64,000 nucleotides of DNA from NCBI GenBank assembly GCA_963761015.1, contig CAVXFL010000020.1, positions 1-64,000 on the forward strand, given 5' to 3'. The translations under genes and the position numbers were made by a program. Origin of the DNA: CAVXFL01 sp963761015. GTDB lineage: Bacteria; Pseudomonadota; Alphaproteobacteria; Acetobacterales; Acetobacteraceae. Under the pieces are notes generated by a model. It was not told the origin of the DNA. It saw only the letters and a list, made by a program, of their open reading frames with translations, and made no database searches. Positions 28,698 to 38,461 of this stretch are shown here, piece by piece. Numbering within the stretch: the stretch's first letter is position 1; each line of letters opens with the position of its first letter.

Positions 28698-30122
28698 GAC
28701 CCCGCCCTCTGTTCGGCACGCAAATCGTCGGCAATTCTCTCGAGTTCCGCAGTCGCGTCCTCGATGTCGTACGTATCGGCAATCGTGTGCACCGCCGTTT
28801 GCCGGCTGATTTGCCCGGCCGCCGCCAGGGTGGAGAGCGTCCGAGCGTCCTTTTCCCGGTCGTCCGCCGTGGAGGGAAACCAGCGCGGCCATTGCAGGCT
28901 CAGCCGTGCATTTGGGTCCAGGCGAGGCGCCGCCGCACCGAGCGTGCTGAGCGGAAAGATCTGCGCCGCGCGCAGCACCATCCGCGCGAGCGCCAGCAGC
29001 GCGCCTTCGCCATAGCTGATCCGAAGATTGTCTGCCAGCCAGATCAGGCCTTGCTGCATCAATTCTAGCGAGCGCCCGGATGCGGGCGCGCTCAGACGCG
29101 ACGCGTCCGCGCGGTTGCCGTGGATGCTCTCCAAAGCCAGTTCGCGTACCGTTCGAACGTACTCGAATGACGGCGCTCGAGGCGGTGCCGCCAATCTCCA
29201 GCAGCTTTGCGTCGCCTTTCTCGCTGACAACCAACGCGTTGCCCCCCCCCTTGATCATTTCGGCGTCGCTGCTGGCCGGCTCCTTTATTATCAAAGTGGG
29301 ATCGGAACTGTATTTCAGGCCACGTCCCGCCTGGCTGAGCTGATAATCAATCTCGATCGAGGTCTCGATCGCCGCACGGAACGTGCATGCACCGTCGATG
29401 TCATCGCCGGTCGCACTCGTGCCCGGCAAGTTGCGGATCCAAACGATCGGCACGAACCCCAGCCGATGCCGCACGCTGCGAGCGAAATCGATCTCGGGTT
29501 TCGCGTTGGCTGCACCGACGGCCCACGGAAAGAACCAAGTCTCCGCGATCGTATCCCAACGCCGCATGAACCAGTAATCCGCGCCTGGGTCGGCAACCTC
29601 GTAGCCCTGATCCGCCAGCAACCGACCTGATACTTTGTATTTCTCGGTCACTTTCTGTAATGTATCGGGCGCTTCGGGATCCCAGACCGGCATCAAATGC
29701 GCGGTCTCCAGAATTTTGAAAAAGACGCGCCCGTGCAGCACGCGCATCTGGATTGCAACCGAGCCGATCGAGCCGCGCAGGGCGGCATCGATCATCAACT
29801 CGTTCAGTCGCGCCTCGTGCGCCAGATCGGCAAAAAATTCCCGAACCGCCGCGTCGGGCGAGGTGATAGTCGGAAAATGGCCTTCGCTGAACAGAAGCGC
29901 CACACTGTCTTCCACAACCACGCGGCAGAGTGCGTATCGGACGCTCGGCCGGCGATGACGCAAGGGAATATATTCACCGCCAGGACCACGCTCGTAATGA
30001 AAATGGTACGGCAGGACGTCGTACAACGTCCCATTCAATACGCGCCGTAGGATGTCCAGCTTCCAGGTCCGCTCCGGGTAATCCGGATCGCGCGGTATGA
30101 GCCCCGATATCGTATCGAGCAT
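28694..30122 (-). CDS. Portal protein, frame broken near 29,165
   Basis: About 475 residues. MLDTISGLIPRDPDYPERTW ... LLEIGGTASSAVI is in one frame and EYVRTVRELALESIHGNRAD ... IADDLRAEQRAGS in the next. One extra base lies beside GTAC (29159-29162). Typical portal elements include SVRYALCRVVVEDSVALLFS, LGFVPIVWIRNLPG, the crown region LELMQQGLIWLADNLRISYG and LSLQWPRWFPSTADD. It forms the dodecameric DNA gate that docks the terminase encoded just upstream. Confidence 0.88.
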
Positions 30123-30205
30123 GATTTGGTGCGGATCCTCGGTTCACTGGATCGACGCAGGCGTTTCGCCCGAGCGTCGAGCCGCTTCGCGGCATTCTGG
30201 ACAAA

Positions 30206-31558
30206 CTATCGCTGCATCAGCGGCAGCTTGATTTGTCGCGTCGGCTTTGCAGCCTCTATCAGATGGGCGAAAGCGCGCGAGAGCGCGTCCACTTGGTCGT
30301 CTTTTGCGCCGCTAGGGAAGTCGCGCAGTTCCTCGACAAAGACGCGGTTCCACGGGGCGCGAATAATCACCAGGTTACCTGCTTCCACCTGACTGGCTAC
30401 CGGCAGCGCGCGCGTTGTCTTGGATCCGCTTTCGACGCCGGCGGCCACGTGGTGCCCGGCCAGCATACGAGTGAGATACAGCACTTGCGAACGGCCAGCT
30501 TGCCCGGGGTCCTGCGGGAGCGCAACGGTTACGCTTCGGCCGTCTTTGTCGGCCGTCTCGACGATCGCCTGCTCCACAGCGTGCGGTCCGCCGCGGAAGC
30601 GTAGCACGTCCTGGACGACGAAGCGATTTGCCGGATCGCGCCAGAGCCTGAGACCAACCGTCCAGTCAGGGTCGCGTCCGTGCTCCTCCGACGTGGCCGC
30701 GAGGTCCCAGGCACGCACGATGCTTGGTCTTCCGGCCTGTCCGGCTGCGAGTGCGTCGCCTTCCCCGTCGATCGTTTCGATCCGTTCGATCTTGAACAAT
30801 AGCCCCTGCAGCGTCTGGGGCGATTGCTGGTACAGCGCCGTCCACACACGCTCGCCGACCGCCGAGCGTTTGCGCATCAGGGCGTCGGCGCCCTCCCATT
30901 CCGGCCAAAGCGGAGCACCCAAACTTCGGCCCATCGGATCGTTCTTCTCGGCCAATGCCGGTAAGCGCAGGCATCGCCATACATCGCCACCGGCCGCCTG
31001 CTCGGTCAGCAACCGGCCGCCCAAATCATCCTGGTGCCACCGCGTCATGATCAGCACGATCCGGCCGCCCGGCTTCAGACGCGGCGTGAGATCGCTCCGA
31101 TACCATTCCCAAACCAGTTCGCGTATCGCGAAGCTATAGGCCTGACGTTGCGATTTCAGCGGATCGTCGATCAGCATAAGGTCGGCACGCCGCCCGGTGA
31201 TCGGCCCGCCGACGCCGGCGCCGAAATAGCTGCCGCCCTTGTCGGTAGACCAACTCGCTGAGGCGCGCTCGTCTCGCGCCAATCGGTAGCCCAGTTGCTC
31301 AGCGTGCTCGGTAACCAAGTTGCGTGCGCGTCGGCCGAAATGCGCCGCGAGATTGTACGTGTGCGCCGCCGTCAATACGGCGCTTTGCGGATGCTGCGTG
31401 AACCACCAGACGGGAAACAGCACCGAGGCGTAGGTCGACTTCGCGGAACCCGGCGGCATCAGGAGCATGAGCCGATCGATTTGCCCGAGGGCGACCGCCT
31501 CGAGTTCGTCCATCAGCAGCAGATGGTGCTTAGCTGGTTCCTGGCCCAGCGGAGCCAA
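30206..31558 (-). CDS. terL: Terminase large subunit
   Basis: At least 450 residues. The ATPase domain has Walker A LMPPGSAKST, Walker B ADLMLIDDP, and the coupling motif IVLIMTRWHQDDLGG. The nuclease part shows SIVRAWDLAATSEEHGRDPD, VLPQDPG-type loop ALPQDPGQAGRSQ and DDQVDALSRAF. The frame begins with a TTG at 31558 but stays open to about 31620 with family-like residues (WELLYQPNGTRLLDWARFAL) and no ATG or GTG, so the true start probably lies further upstream past another indel. It packages DNA through the portal. Confidence 0.9.
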   Translation of the reverse strand: MAPLGQEPAKHHLLLMDELEAVALGQIDRLMLLMPPGSAKSTYASVLFPVWWFTQHPQSAVLTAAHTYNLAAHFGRRARNLVTEHAEQLGYRLARDERASASWSTDKGGSYFGAGVGGPITGRRADLMLIDDPLKSQRQAYSFAIRELVWEWYRSDLTPRLKPGGRIVLIMTRWHQDDLGGRLLTEQAAGGDVWRCLRLPALAEKNDPMGRSLGAPLWPEWEGADALMRKRSAVGERVWTALYQQSPQTLQGLLFKIERIETIDGEGDALAAGQAGRPSIVRAWDLAATSEEHGRDPDWTVGLRLWRDPANRFVVQDVLRFRGGPHAVEQAIVETADKDGRSVTVALPQDPGQAGRSQVLYLTRMLAGHHVAAGVESGSKTTRALPVASQVEAGNLVIIRAPWNRVFVEELRDFPSGAKDDQVDALSRAFAHLIEAAKPTRQIKLPLMQR

Positions 31559-31621
31559 CGCAAATCGCGCCCAATCCAGCAGGCGAGTCCCGTTCGGCTG
31601 ATACAGCAGTTCCCAACCTTC

Positions 31622-32060
31622 GTCGTTAAGGCACCGCTACCGTCCCTATTGGACGCGATGCGACGTCCCGCCGGCGGTGCTTGTCCGCTCGGCTGACGTT
31701 TCAGAACTAGGGTGTTATCAATCTAGGCTGCGCCAAAACACTTGGTCGCCGGCGGCGGCTGATTAATTCTGTTGTGCTGGCCGGGAATTTCGTCCAACTG
31801 GGCTATCGATGGAGCCACTCAGACGAACCATCCTTGCCCCAGCGCTGTGTGCGCTTCGATCCAGTCTAGCCAAGTTTATACCGAAAACTGGGGCGTTTGG
31901 GCAAGCGGTAGTGGGTCAGTTAGGAACGCCTCTCGGACCCTGTGATCGATCGGCAACAGTCGCGTAAATCGCCGGGTTCTACCGCTCCGGTCCCAGGCCT
32001 GCGGAACCTGAACAGGATCGTGCAACTCGCAGAGCGCCACGACCGGGCTGATCTGCGACC
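31622..32060. other. Non-coding junction between prophage and degraded host region
   Basis: About 440 bp with no convincing gene. It contains the likely missing 5' end of the terminase gene (up to about 31,690), then AT-richer DNA (TTTATACCGAAAACTGG). A minus-strand open stretch ends RRFTRLLPIDHRVREAFLTD near 31,900; it reads like protein but I cannot place it. No small-terminase gene, tRNA or repeat matching the other side of the prophage was found. Confidence 0.5.
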
Positions 32061-32960
32061 ATGCTCGACGCAACGCCCTGGCTGAGAGATTACGCGCGGG
32101 GCCGCCTTGGCGTGCTCGCCTGCCTCGCTCCGGCGCGCCCCCAGGCGCGGCAACTTCGGCAGCTTCTGGAACTCGCCCGCAGCACCCAATTCGGCGGACG
32201 CGCCGGTTCGCGGAGATCGCCCGCGTCTCGGCGTACCAAGGCGCCGTGCCGCTCCGGCGCTTAGACGCGTTCTGGAATGAGTGGTGGCGCCCGACGTTTC
32301 CGGTGCTGCACAACGTCACTTGGTCCGGGCAAATCAACTATTTCGCCGAAAGCTCCGGCACGTCGACCGGCGTCACGAAGTTACGTTCCAGTCAGCCACG
32401 ACATCATCCGTGCGAACCATCGCGCCGTGCCCGGCGTGCTGGTGTTCCACGCGGCGGCACGACCCGGCAGGCGCGTGCTCGTCGGCAAAAGCCTGTTGCT
32501 CGGCGACAGCACGGCGCTGCGTCGCCTCGCACCCGGAACACGGTCCGGCGAATTGTCCGGCATCGCCGTAGCCAAGGTGCCGTTCTGGACGCGCAACCGT
32601 GTCTTCCCTCCGCGCGTAATCGCGCTGATCGCCGATTGGGAACGCAAGGTGACGCTGCTGGCCGAACGCGCGGTCACCCAGGACATCCGCTGCATTTCCC
32701 GCACGCCGAGCAACCGCGCGGCCGGCATGTGTTTGTCGTGGAATTCGCCGCCGCCGGAGTGGATCGCAACGCATTCGCGCCCGCTCTCGATGCGGCGCTC
32801 GCCCGTGCTAATGCCGATTACGCGACGCACGCCGCGGCGATTTCGGCATGTTGCCGCCGCTGATCGTCGCGCTGGCGCCGGGCGGATGCGACATCGCGGC
32901 AAGCCCGGCGATCTGCGGCGCTTTGCCAACATCCGGGATGAGCAAGGGACAAGCTATGCC
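32061..32960 (+). pseudogene. GH3 auxin-responsive-like protein, remnant with internal deletion
   Basis: Broken frames carry successive pieces of a GH3-family (acyl-acid amidosynthetase fold) protein: ARSTQFG, RRFAEIARVSAYQGAVPLRR, the ATP-site-like WSGQINYFAESSGTSTGVTK, YVPVSHDIIRANHRAVPGVL and RVLVGKSLLLGDSTALRRLA. The text then jumps from TQDIRCIS directly to C-terminal GRHVFVVEFAAAGVDRNAFA, skipping roughly 200 residues of the central domain. At least three frame changes occur besides the deletion. A true pseudogene, independent of any sequencing error. Confidence 0.65.
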
Positions 32961-33614
32961 CGATCGCATCGTCATCGACCCCGAGCACGACATCCTCGGA
33001 CTGATCGACGTACAACCCACCTTCATTCCCGGCGGCGCGCTGGCCGTGCCGACGGCGACGCCGTGGTGCCGGCCATCAATCGGCTGCTCGCCGGGTCCTT
33101 CGCGCATGCTTTGGCGACCCAGGACTGGCATCCGCCCCACCTTTCGTTCGCCAGCGCCCATCCCGGCAAGGCGCCGTACGACATGGTCGACCTGGCTTAT
33201 GGCGATCAGACGCTCTGGCCGGATCACGCGATCCAGGGAAGCGCCGAGGCCGCGATCCACCCCACGTCCTTCCGGCAAAAATCGAGGTCGTGGTGCGCAA
33301 GGGGTTCCGTCCTGCGATCGACAGTTACTCCGCCTTCTTCGAGAACGATCACGCGACCACGACCGGGCTCGATGCCTATCTCGAGGCGCGTGGTTTCCGG
33401 CGCATTTTCCTCGCCGGGCTCGCGACGGATTTCTGCGTCGGCTACTCCGCCGAGGACGCGGCCAAGCTCGGCTATTCGGCGTTCGTGATCGAGGACACCT
33501 GCCGCGGCATCGACATCCGGCTCCCCGACGGCCGCACCCTTGGCGAGTATGCGGAACCGGCTGGCGGCCAGGGGAGTTGAGCTCATTGCCAGCGCCGCCT
33601 TACGCAAGGGTTGA
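32956..33614 (+). CDS. pncA: Nicotinamidase PncA-like, three frame breaks
   Basis: Corrected length about 219 residues. The three catalytic features are present: Asp in GLIDVQPTFIPGG, Lys in HPGKAPYD, and Cys in LAGLATDFCVGYSAEDAAKL; PDHAIQGSAEAAIH gives the metal/oxyanion region. Breaks lie near 33,047, 33,275 and 33,555; none is on GANTC or GTAC. The ATG at 32956 follows AAGGGA at 7 nt. The enzyme would hydrolyse nicotinamide to nicotinate for NAD salvage. Three indels in 660 bp next to a real pseudogene make genuine decay possible. Confidence 0.7.
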
Positions 33615-33674
33615 AGCAGCCAACCCCCGCTCAACTCGGCAATCGGCACCTTCAGCCCCGGGCGCGGCGCGAAA

Positions 33675-34016
33675 CTAACGGCAGCCGCCGCCGAACTTCC
33701 CGACACCATGGAAGCAAGCGCCGGCGCCGCCGCGGCCAGCCTGCCCCCGCGGATTACGCTGGACTTGCCCATGACGCCCGCCCTGGCGGCGCCCCTGTCC
33801 ACCCATGCGGTGCTTCCCTTGGCGGCGCATGCCATTCCGGCTTCTGTTCTGCGCTAACCGCAGGCCAGCTTTCGCGTGGCCTAAATCCCGCGCTGCCTGC
33901 GTGTGCTCCGGGATCTCTGGGATCTGGTTCTCGTTGTATGCCGCCGCCGATCCGATCCAACTCGCCGACGCCAAGCCTATGACGACGTACACGGCAAATC
34001 GCATTCTTCTGGTCAT
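33675..34016 (-). CDS. Small secreted protein, unknown
   Basis: About 113 residues from MTRRMRFAVYVVIGLASASW. The first 28 residues are a good Sec signal peptide ending GSAAAYN. The mature part starts QIPEIPEHTQAARDLGHAKA and becomes Gly/Arg-rich, which may reflect a frame break as elsewhere. A weak AGAAG motif precedes the second ATG at 34004. No family recognised. Only the signal peptide supports it as real. Confidence 0.4.
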   Translation of the reverse strand: MTRRMRFAVYVVIGLASASWIGSAAAYNENQIPEIPEHTQAARDLGHAKAGLRLAQNRSRNGMRRQGKHRMGGQGRRQGGRHGQVQRNPRGQAGRGGAGACFHGVGKFGGGCR

Positions 34017-34363
34017 TGATCCAATTCTCCGAAAAGTCTCCCGCAATGCGCGCCAGCACGCTCTGCTCCGCCCGAAAGCGCCTCGGACTGCGCAACCTGC
34101 CAGAATGCCACCGGCGTGTGAACCTTGACTTCGCTCGGCGGGTTTCGCCACATGCAAGCGCGCTCGTGGGGTCAGGCAAACCACCGCATTTTTCCGGGTT
34201 CGCGACCCCGGCGTCGCCGACCGCGCCGTGCATGCGCGGTCGCACGGGTGGCGGTTCGAGCGATGCCCCGGGGCCAATCCGGACAATATGGATCGCGCCT
34301 TATTACCACCAACGGCAAGACGCGTTATGGCGCCTCCGATGGTAAGGAGCACCGAAAGCCGCA

Positions 34364-35507
34364 ATGAAAACTGAACAGCTCATTTTCCCGATCCGAAGGT
34401 ATCTCGGTTGGTTCCCCGACTGGGCGGTCAGCCTGCTGATCGTGGCCGCCGCAGCCGGCATCGCGCTGGCCCTTCACCGCTTCGTGATACGCGTCATCGC
34501 GCGGATCGTCGGCCAGGACCGCGTATTCATTCGATCGCTGATTTCCCGCACATACGCCCCGACCCGGCTCGCCCTCGTGCTTCTCATTGTCGCGATGGTG
34601 CTGCCGGCCTTGCCGCTCCTATATGCGACGGCCGCGTTCATCGCCCAAATCCTCCTGTTCGCCTTCATCATCCTGCTCGGTTGGGCGTCGGTCATAGCGA
34701 TCGACTTGGCCGCGGAGATCTATCTTCGCCGCTTCCAGGCCGACATCGAAGACAACCTACTCGCGCGCAAGCACGTAACGCAGGTGCGGGTGCTGACTCG
34801 CATCAGCAAAAGCCTCGTCATCGTGTTCGCGGTGGCCGGCGCGCTGATGACCTTCCCATCGGTCCGGCAATACGGCGTCAGCCTGGTCGCCTCCGCCGGC
34901 GCCGCCGGTATCGTTCTCGGTCTAGCCGCCCGGCCCGTGCTCACCAATCTCATTGCGGGCATTCAGCTCGCGATTACGCAGCCGAATTCGCCTCTACGAT
35001 GCCGTTGTCGTCGAAAAGGAGTGGGGCTGGATCGAGGAAATTGGCTCGAGCTACGTGGTCATCAAACTTTGGGACTGGCGCCGGCTGGTCGTGCCGCTAT
35101 CGTACTTCCTGGAAAAGCCCTTCCAAAACTGGACGCGCAACTCCGCCGACATCATCGGGAACGTGCTTCTCAGGGTGGACTACACGGTGCCGGTCGCGAA
35201 AGTGCGCGAGAAGCTGGAGGAGATCGCGAAAAATTCCAAATTGTGGGACGGCCGCGTGGTAAACTTGCAGGTCACCGACGCGGGCGAGCACAGCGTCGAA
35301 CTCAGGGCACTCGTGAGCGCGCGCACCTCGCCGCAGGCCTGGGACCTACGATGCGAGGTGCGTGAGAAGCTCATTGCATTCCTTCAAGAAAACTACCCGA
35401 ACGCTCTGCCGCGCCATCGCGCGCAGTTCATGGAACCGGAGGAGCCCGCGCCCATGCTACGGGAGCGACCGGACATCCCCGATCAGGTCGCCGGATTACC
35501 GGGATAG
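34364..35507 (+). CDS. MscS-type mechanosensitive channel, frame broken near 34,986
   Basis: About 380 residues. Four hydrophobic segments (VSLLIVAAAAGIALALHRFV, LALVLLIVAMVLPALPLL, QILLFAFIILLGWASVIAI, SLVIVFAVAGALMTF) precede the pore helix region GVSLVASAGAAGIVLGLAAR and VLTNLIAGIQLAITQP. The cytoplasmic beta domain (YDAVVVEKEWGWIEEIGSSY, RRLVVPLSYFLEKPFQNWTR) is in the next frame. Removing one A in GAATTC (34984-34989) gives ITQPIRLYDAVVV, the expected family sequence. The inner-membrane channel would release solutes on hypo-osmotic shock. Confidence 0.85.
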
Positions 35508-35626
35508 CGCGAAGCTTCGCCCGTCCCGCCTCGGCCCGATGCGAACCTCTGTTCGTATCATCAGTTCCTTCCGACAGACATGCACGAAATGCCCCCGGAT
35601 CTGCCCGTTGGCAAGACGGCCGAGCG

Positions 35627-37536
35627 CTACTTGCGCTCGGCTTTCGCCGCCGTGGCCGAAACCGGATGCGGCATGATGGGCAGAATCAACGCGGACGGAA
35701 AGCGGCGGTTGTGCAAGACGGTCTGCGACGCCACTTGCATTTGCGCATTCAGCCCGAACGGATCGCCCGTATTCGGGTTGCGGCTGTAATGCGGGAAGTT
35801 GCTGCTCGACACTTCCAGCCGGATCCGATGCCCCACCCGAAACAGATTGCTGGTCGGCCAAATCGCGATCGTATAGTGATAGACCTTGTCCGGGATCAGC
35901 AACTGCGTGCGCTCCAGCGAATAGCGATAGCGCGCGCGAATGATGCCGTTGTTCAGGTTGATCGCCCGGCCGTCCGGATAGACATCGACCAGCTTCGCGG
36001 TCCAGTCGGTATCCTCGCGCGGAGCTGGAGGCATACAGGCTGAGCGTGATCGGCCCGGTCACCTCCACCGCGCGATCCAGCGGCGGGGTCGAATAAACCA
36101 GCACGTCGGCGCGCTTTTCGACCTCGGACTGGTCGTGCCGGCCCGAGCGGCGCCAGGTCGGCGAAGCAGCAGGAATGCCCGCCGCGGCTCGGCACCGGAT
36201 TAGCCGGGTCGTACTGGAAATGATCGGCCGCCTCCAGGAACGGACGGCGCGTCTCGAGGGTGCCGTTGCCGCCGCTCGAATTGGCCTCGCCGTAGCTGTG
36301 CAGATAGTATTTGGTGAACTGGGTGCCCGGAATCGGCCAGTCGGTCGCGCTGCGCCAGGTATTCGCGCCCATCACGAACACCTGCACGGGTGGATCGTGG
36401 TCCACGCCGTTCTGCTTGCCCTTCAGCCAGTAATCGAACCAGCGCAACTGCCGCTGATCGGCGTTGTTGTCCGCCTGTGGCCCGAAATCGACTTCGCCGA
36501 CCTTGCGCTGCCACGGCAGATGGATCCACGGAGCGATCACCAACTGTTGGCCGGCGCGCGCTTCCGCCGCGCCGCCGTTCTTGCGCATGCCCAGGAAATT
36601 CTCGATCCCGCCGTTCAGGAACACATCGTCCCACCCCTCCAGATTGAGGGCGGGCACCTTGATGTCCCGGTAATGCAGCCGCGAACTCCACTGCTTCCAG
36701 TAGTCGTCCCAGGTCGAATGTGCCACCCAGTCGTAGAAGTATCCCGCGATCCGCGGCTTGTCCGGAAACAGCCAGGGATAGTTCCTGATCGGCACGTAGG
36801 AATAGGTGGACGCGATGTTGGCCTTCGCCTTGTTCAGCTTGTCCAGAATCGCCTGGATTCCGCTGCGCCGCGCGGCAACCGGCGCCAGGTCGCTCACCGG
36901 CCAGGATTCGTCGAATGCCAACGAAAATGCCCCGCCCTGATACGCCCAGCCGTCGTAGTAGTCGGACGAGGTCATGGCCGGCGCGATCGCCGCCAGATGC
37001 GGCGGCGCGCTCATCGCGGCGAGCCATTGCGTCGCGCCGACATAGGAAAATCCGTACATGCCCACCTTGCCGTTCGATTCCGGCAAGCCTTCCGCCCATT
37101 CCACCAAATCGTAGCCGTCGAGAATTTCGTTGCGGAACGGATAGAAATCGCCAGTCGAGGCGTAGGTCCCGCGCACGTCCTGGACGGCCACGACGTAGCA
37201 TTGCGAGGCGTACCAGGTGGGCGAGCCGTAAACGTAGGTTTGCGCGGCCTCCTTGTTGTACGGCAGCCGCATCAGCAGCACCGGAAACGTGCCTTCCGCG
37301 ACCGGCAGATACACGTCCGCGAGCAAGACCGTCCCGTCGCGCATATGTGTGGCCACGTTCGTCTGGCGCACCACGGGACACGGCCCGTCCGCCACCTGAT
37401 GCGGCGCCTTGGCCCAGGCGGTTGCCGAGGCGAAACATCCTGCGCACACAAGCGCCGCCATGAAGCCGCCGATCCAGCGTGCGGAACCGGTATTGTTGTC
37501 GCGCGTCAAGGTGCTTCCTCCCTGCGGTGCGGTCAT
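35627..37536 (-). CDS. Secreted CocE/NonD-family hydrolase, two frame breaks
   Basis: About 636 residues. Signal peptide near 20-43 (GGFMAALVCAGCFASATAWA), then the alpha/beta hydrolase domain of the X-Pro dipeptidyl-peptidase/cocaine-esterase superfamily. The nucleophile Ser is in YGFSYVGATQW, and an Asp is in LNLEGWDDVFLNGG. The C-terminal jelly-roll part (VLVYSTPPLDRAVEVTGPIT, LVDVYPDGRAINLNNGIIRA, RIRLEVSSSNFPHYSRNPNT) is split over two further frames. The breaks near 36,140 (GGGCCGGC) and 36,030 (GCGCG) are not at GANTC or GTAC. Substrate unknown. Confidence 0.8.
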
Positions 37537-37591
37537 TTCTCGCCGCGGAGCCGACGCGCGGATGCGCGCCTCGCCTCGCTGGCCACCGCAG

Positions 37592-38461
37592 TTAAACCGC
37601 CTTGCTCAGCCGATCAATCGCCTGCAAGCGTCGGATCAGCGCGGGCATGTCGCGCAACGGAATCATGTTCGGACCGTCGCTCGGCGCGCGATCAGGATCG
37701 GGATGCGTTTCGACGAACACCGCCGCCACGCCGACAGCGACCGCCGCGCGCGCGAGAACGGGCGCGAATTCGCGCTCCCCGCCGGACGACGTGCCCTGCC
37801 CGCCCGGCTGCTGCACCGAATGCGTCGCATCGAACACCACCGGATAGCCGGTCCGGGCCATGATCGGCAGCGCGCGGAAATCGGTCACCAGCGTGTTGTA
37901 GCCGAAACTCGCGCCGCGCTCGGTCAGAAGGATGTTGCGGTTGCCCGTCCCGGCGATCTTCGCCGCCACGTTCGCCATGTCCCAGGGCGCAAGGAACTGG
38001 CCTTTCTTCACGTTCACCACCCGCCCGGTTTTGCCGGCGGCGACCAGCAGGTCGGTCTGCCGGCACAAGAAGGCGGGGATCTGTAGCACGTCGACCGCCT
38101 CGGCCGCCGGCGTGCACTGTTCGGCGCCATGCACATCGGTCAGCACCGGCACGCCGTAACGCGCGCGCACCGCCGCCAGGATCGCCAGCCCCTTGGCCAT
38201 GCCGACGCCGCGCGCCGCGGCGGCGGACGTGCGATTCGCCTTGTCGTAGCTGCTCTTATAGATCAGCGAGACGCCGGCCGCGCGGCTCATCTCGGCCAGC
38301 GCCGCCGCCACCTCCAGCGCGTGTGCCTCCAATTCGATCTGGCACGGCCCGGCGATCAGCACGAACGGCAGATCGTTGCCGATCGTCACCTCCCCGACCC
38401 GGACGTGTTGCGCCTCAGACAAGGCGCGCCTGCCGGACGGAAGCGGCGATGAAGCCGGCAA
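37592..38461 (-). CDS. kdsA: 3-deoxy-D-manno-octulosonate 8-phosphate synthase
   Basis: 289 residues. It condenses phosphoenolpyruvate with arabinose 5-phosphate for the Kdo of lipopolysaccharide. Motifs: IAGPCQIE, KSSYDKANRTS, DVLQIPAFLCRQTDLL, NVKKGQFLAPWDM, FDATHSVQQPGG. The Cys in GPC is the hallmark of the metal-dependent class. The ATG at 38461 overlaps pyrG by 47 bp; a TTG near 38,422 (LSEAQHVRVGEV), overlapping the pyrG stop, is an alternative. Last gene of a tpiA-secG-pyrG-kdsA operon. Confidence 0.95.
   Translation of the reverse strand: MPASSPLPSGRRALSEAQHVRVGEVTIGNDLPFVLIAGPCQIELEAHALEVAAALAEMSRAAGVSLIYKSSYDKANRTSAAAARGVGMAKGLAILAAVRARYGVPVLTDVHGAEQCTPAAEAVDVLQIPAFLCRQTDLLVAAGKTGRVVNVKKGQFLAPWDMANVAAKIAGTGNRNILLTERGASFGYNTLVTDFRALPIMARTGYPVVFDATHSVQQPGGQGTSSGGEREFAPVLARAAVAVGVAAVFVETHPDPDRAPSDGPNMIPLRDMPALIRRLQAIDRLSKAV

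Larger units (their letters stand above)
571..31620 (-). mobile_element. Prophage structural module, contractile tail (incomplete)
   Basis: About 31 kb of minus-strand genes runs in the order large terminase, portal, scaffold, capsid, head-tail connectors, sheath, tube, tail chaperone, tape measure, hub, spike, gp25-like, J-like, tail fibres, membrane protein, lysozyme. Genes are packed with ATGA overlaps or gaps of a few bases. The sheath, tube, gpD hub, spike and J/gp25 proteins show a contractile (myovirus-type) tail. No integrase, repressor, replication gene or recognisable small terminase is seen. The left side is cut by an IS21 end, and three IS elements interrupt 1.5-5.8 kb. Exact attachment sites were not found. 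Confidence 0.88.

Noticed and set aside
31876..32337. Minus-strand open frame ending FLTDPLPLAQTPQFSV
   Set aside because: Most of it is antisense to the GH3 remnant. The last 50 residues look protein-like but match no family I know, so it was mentioned only in the junction entry.
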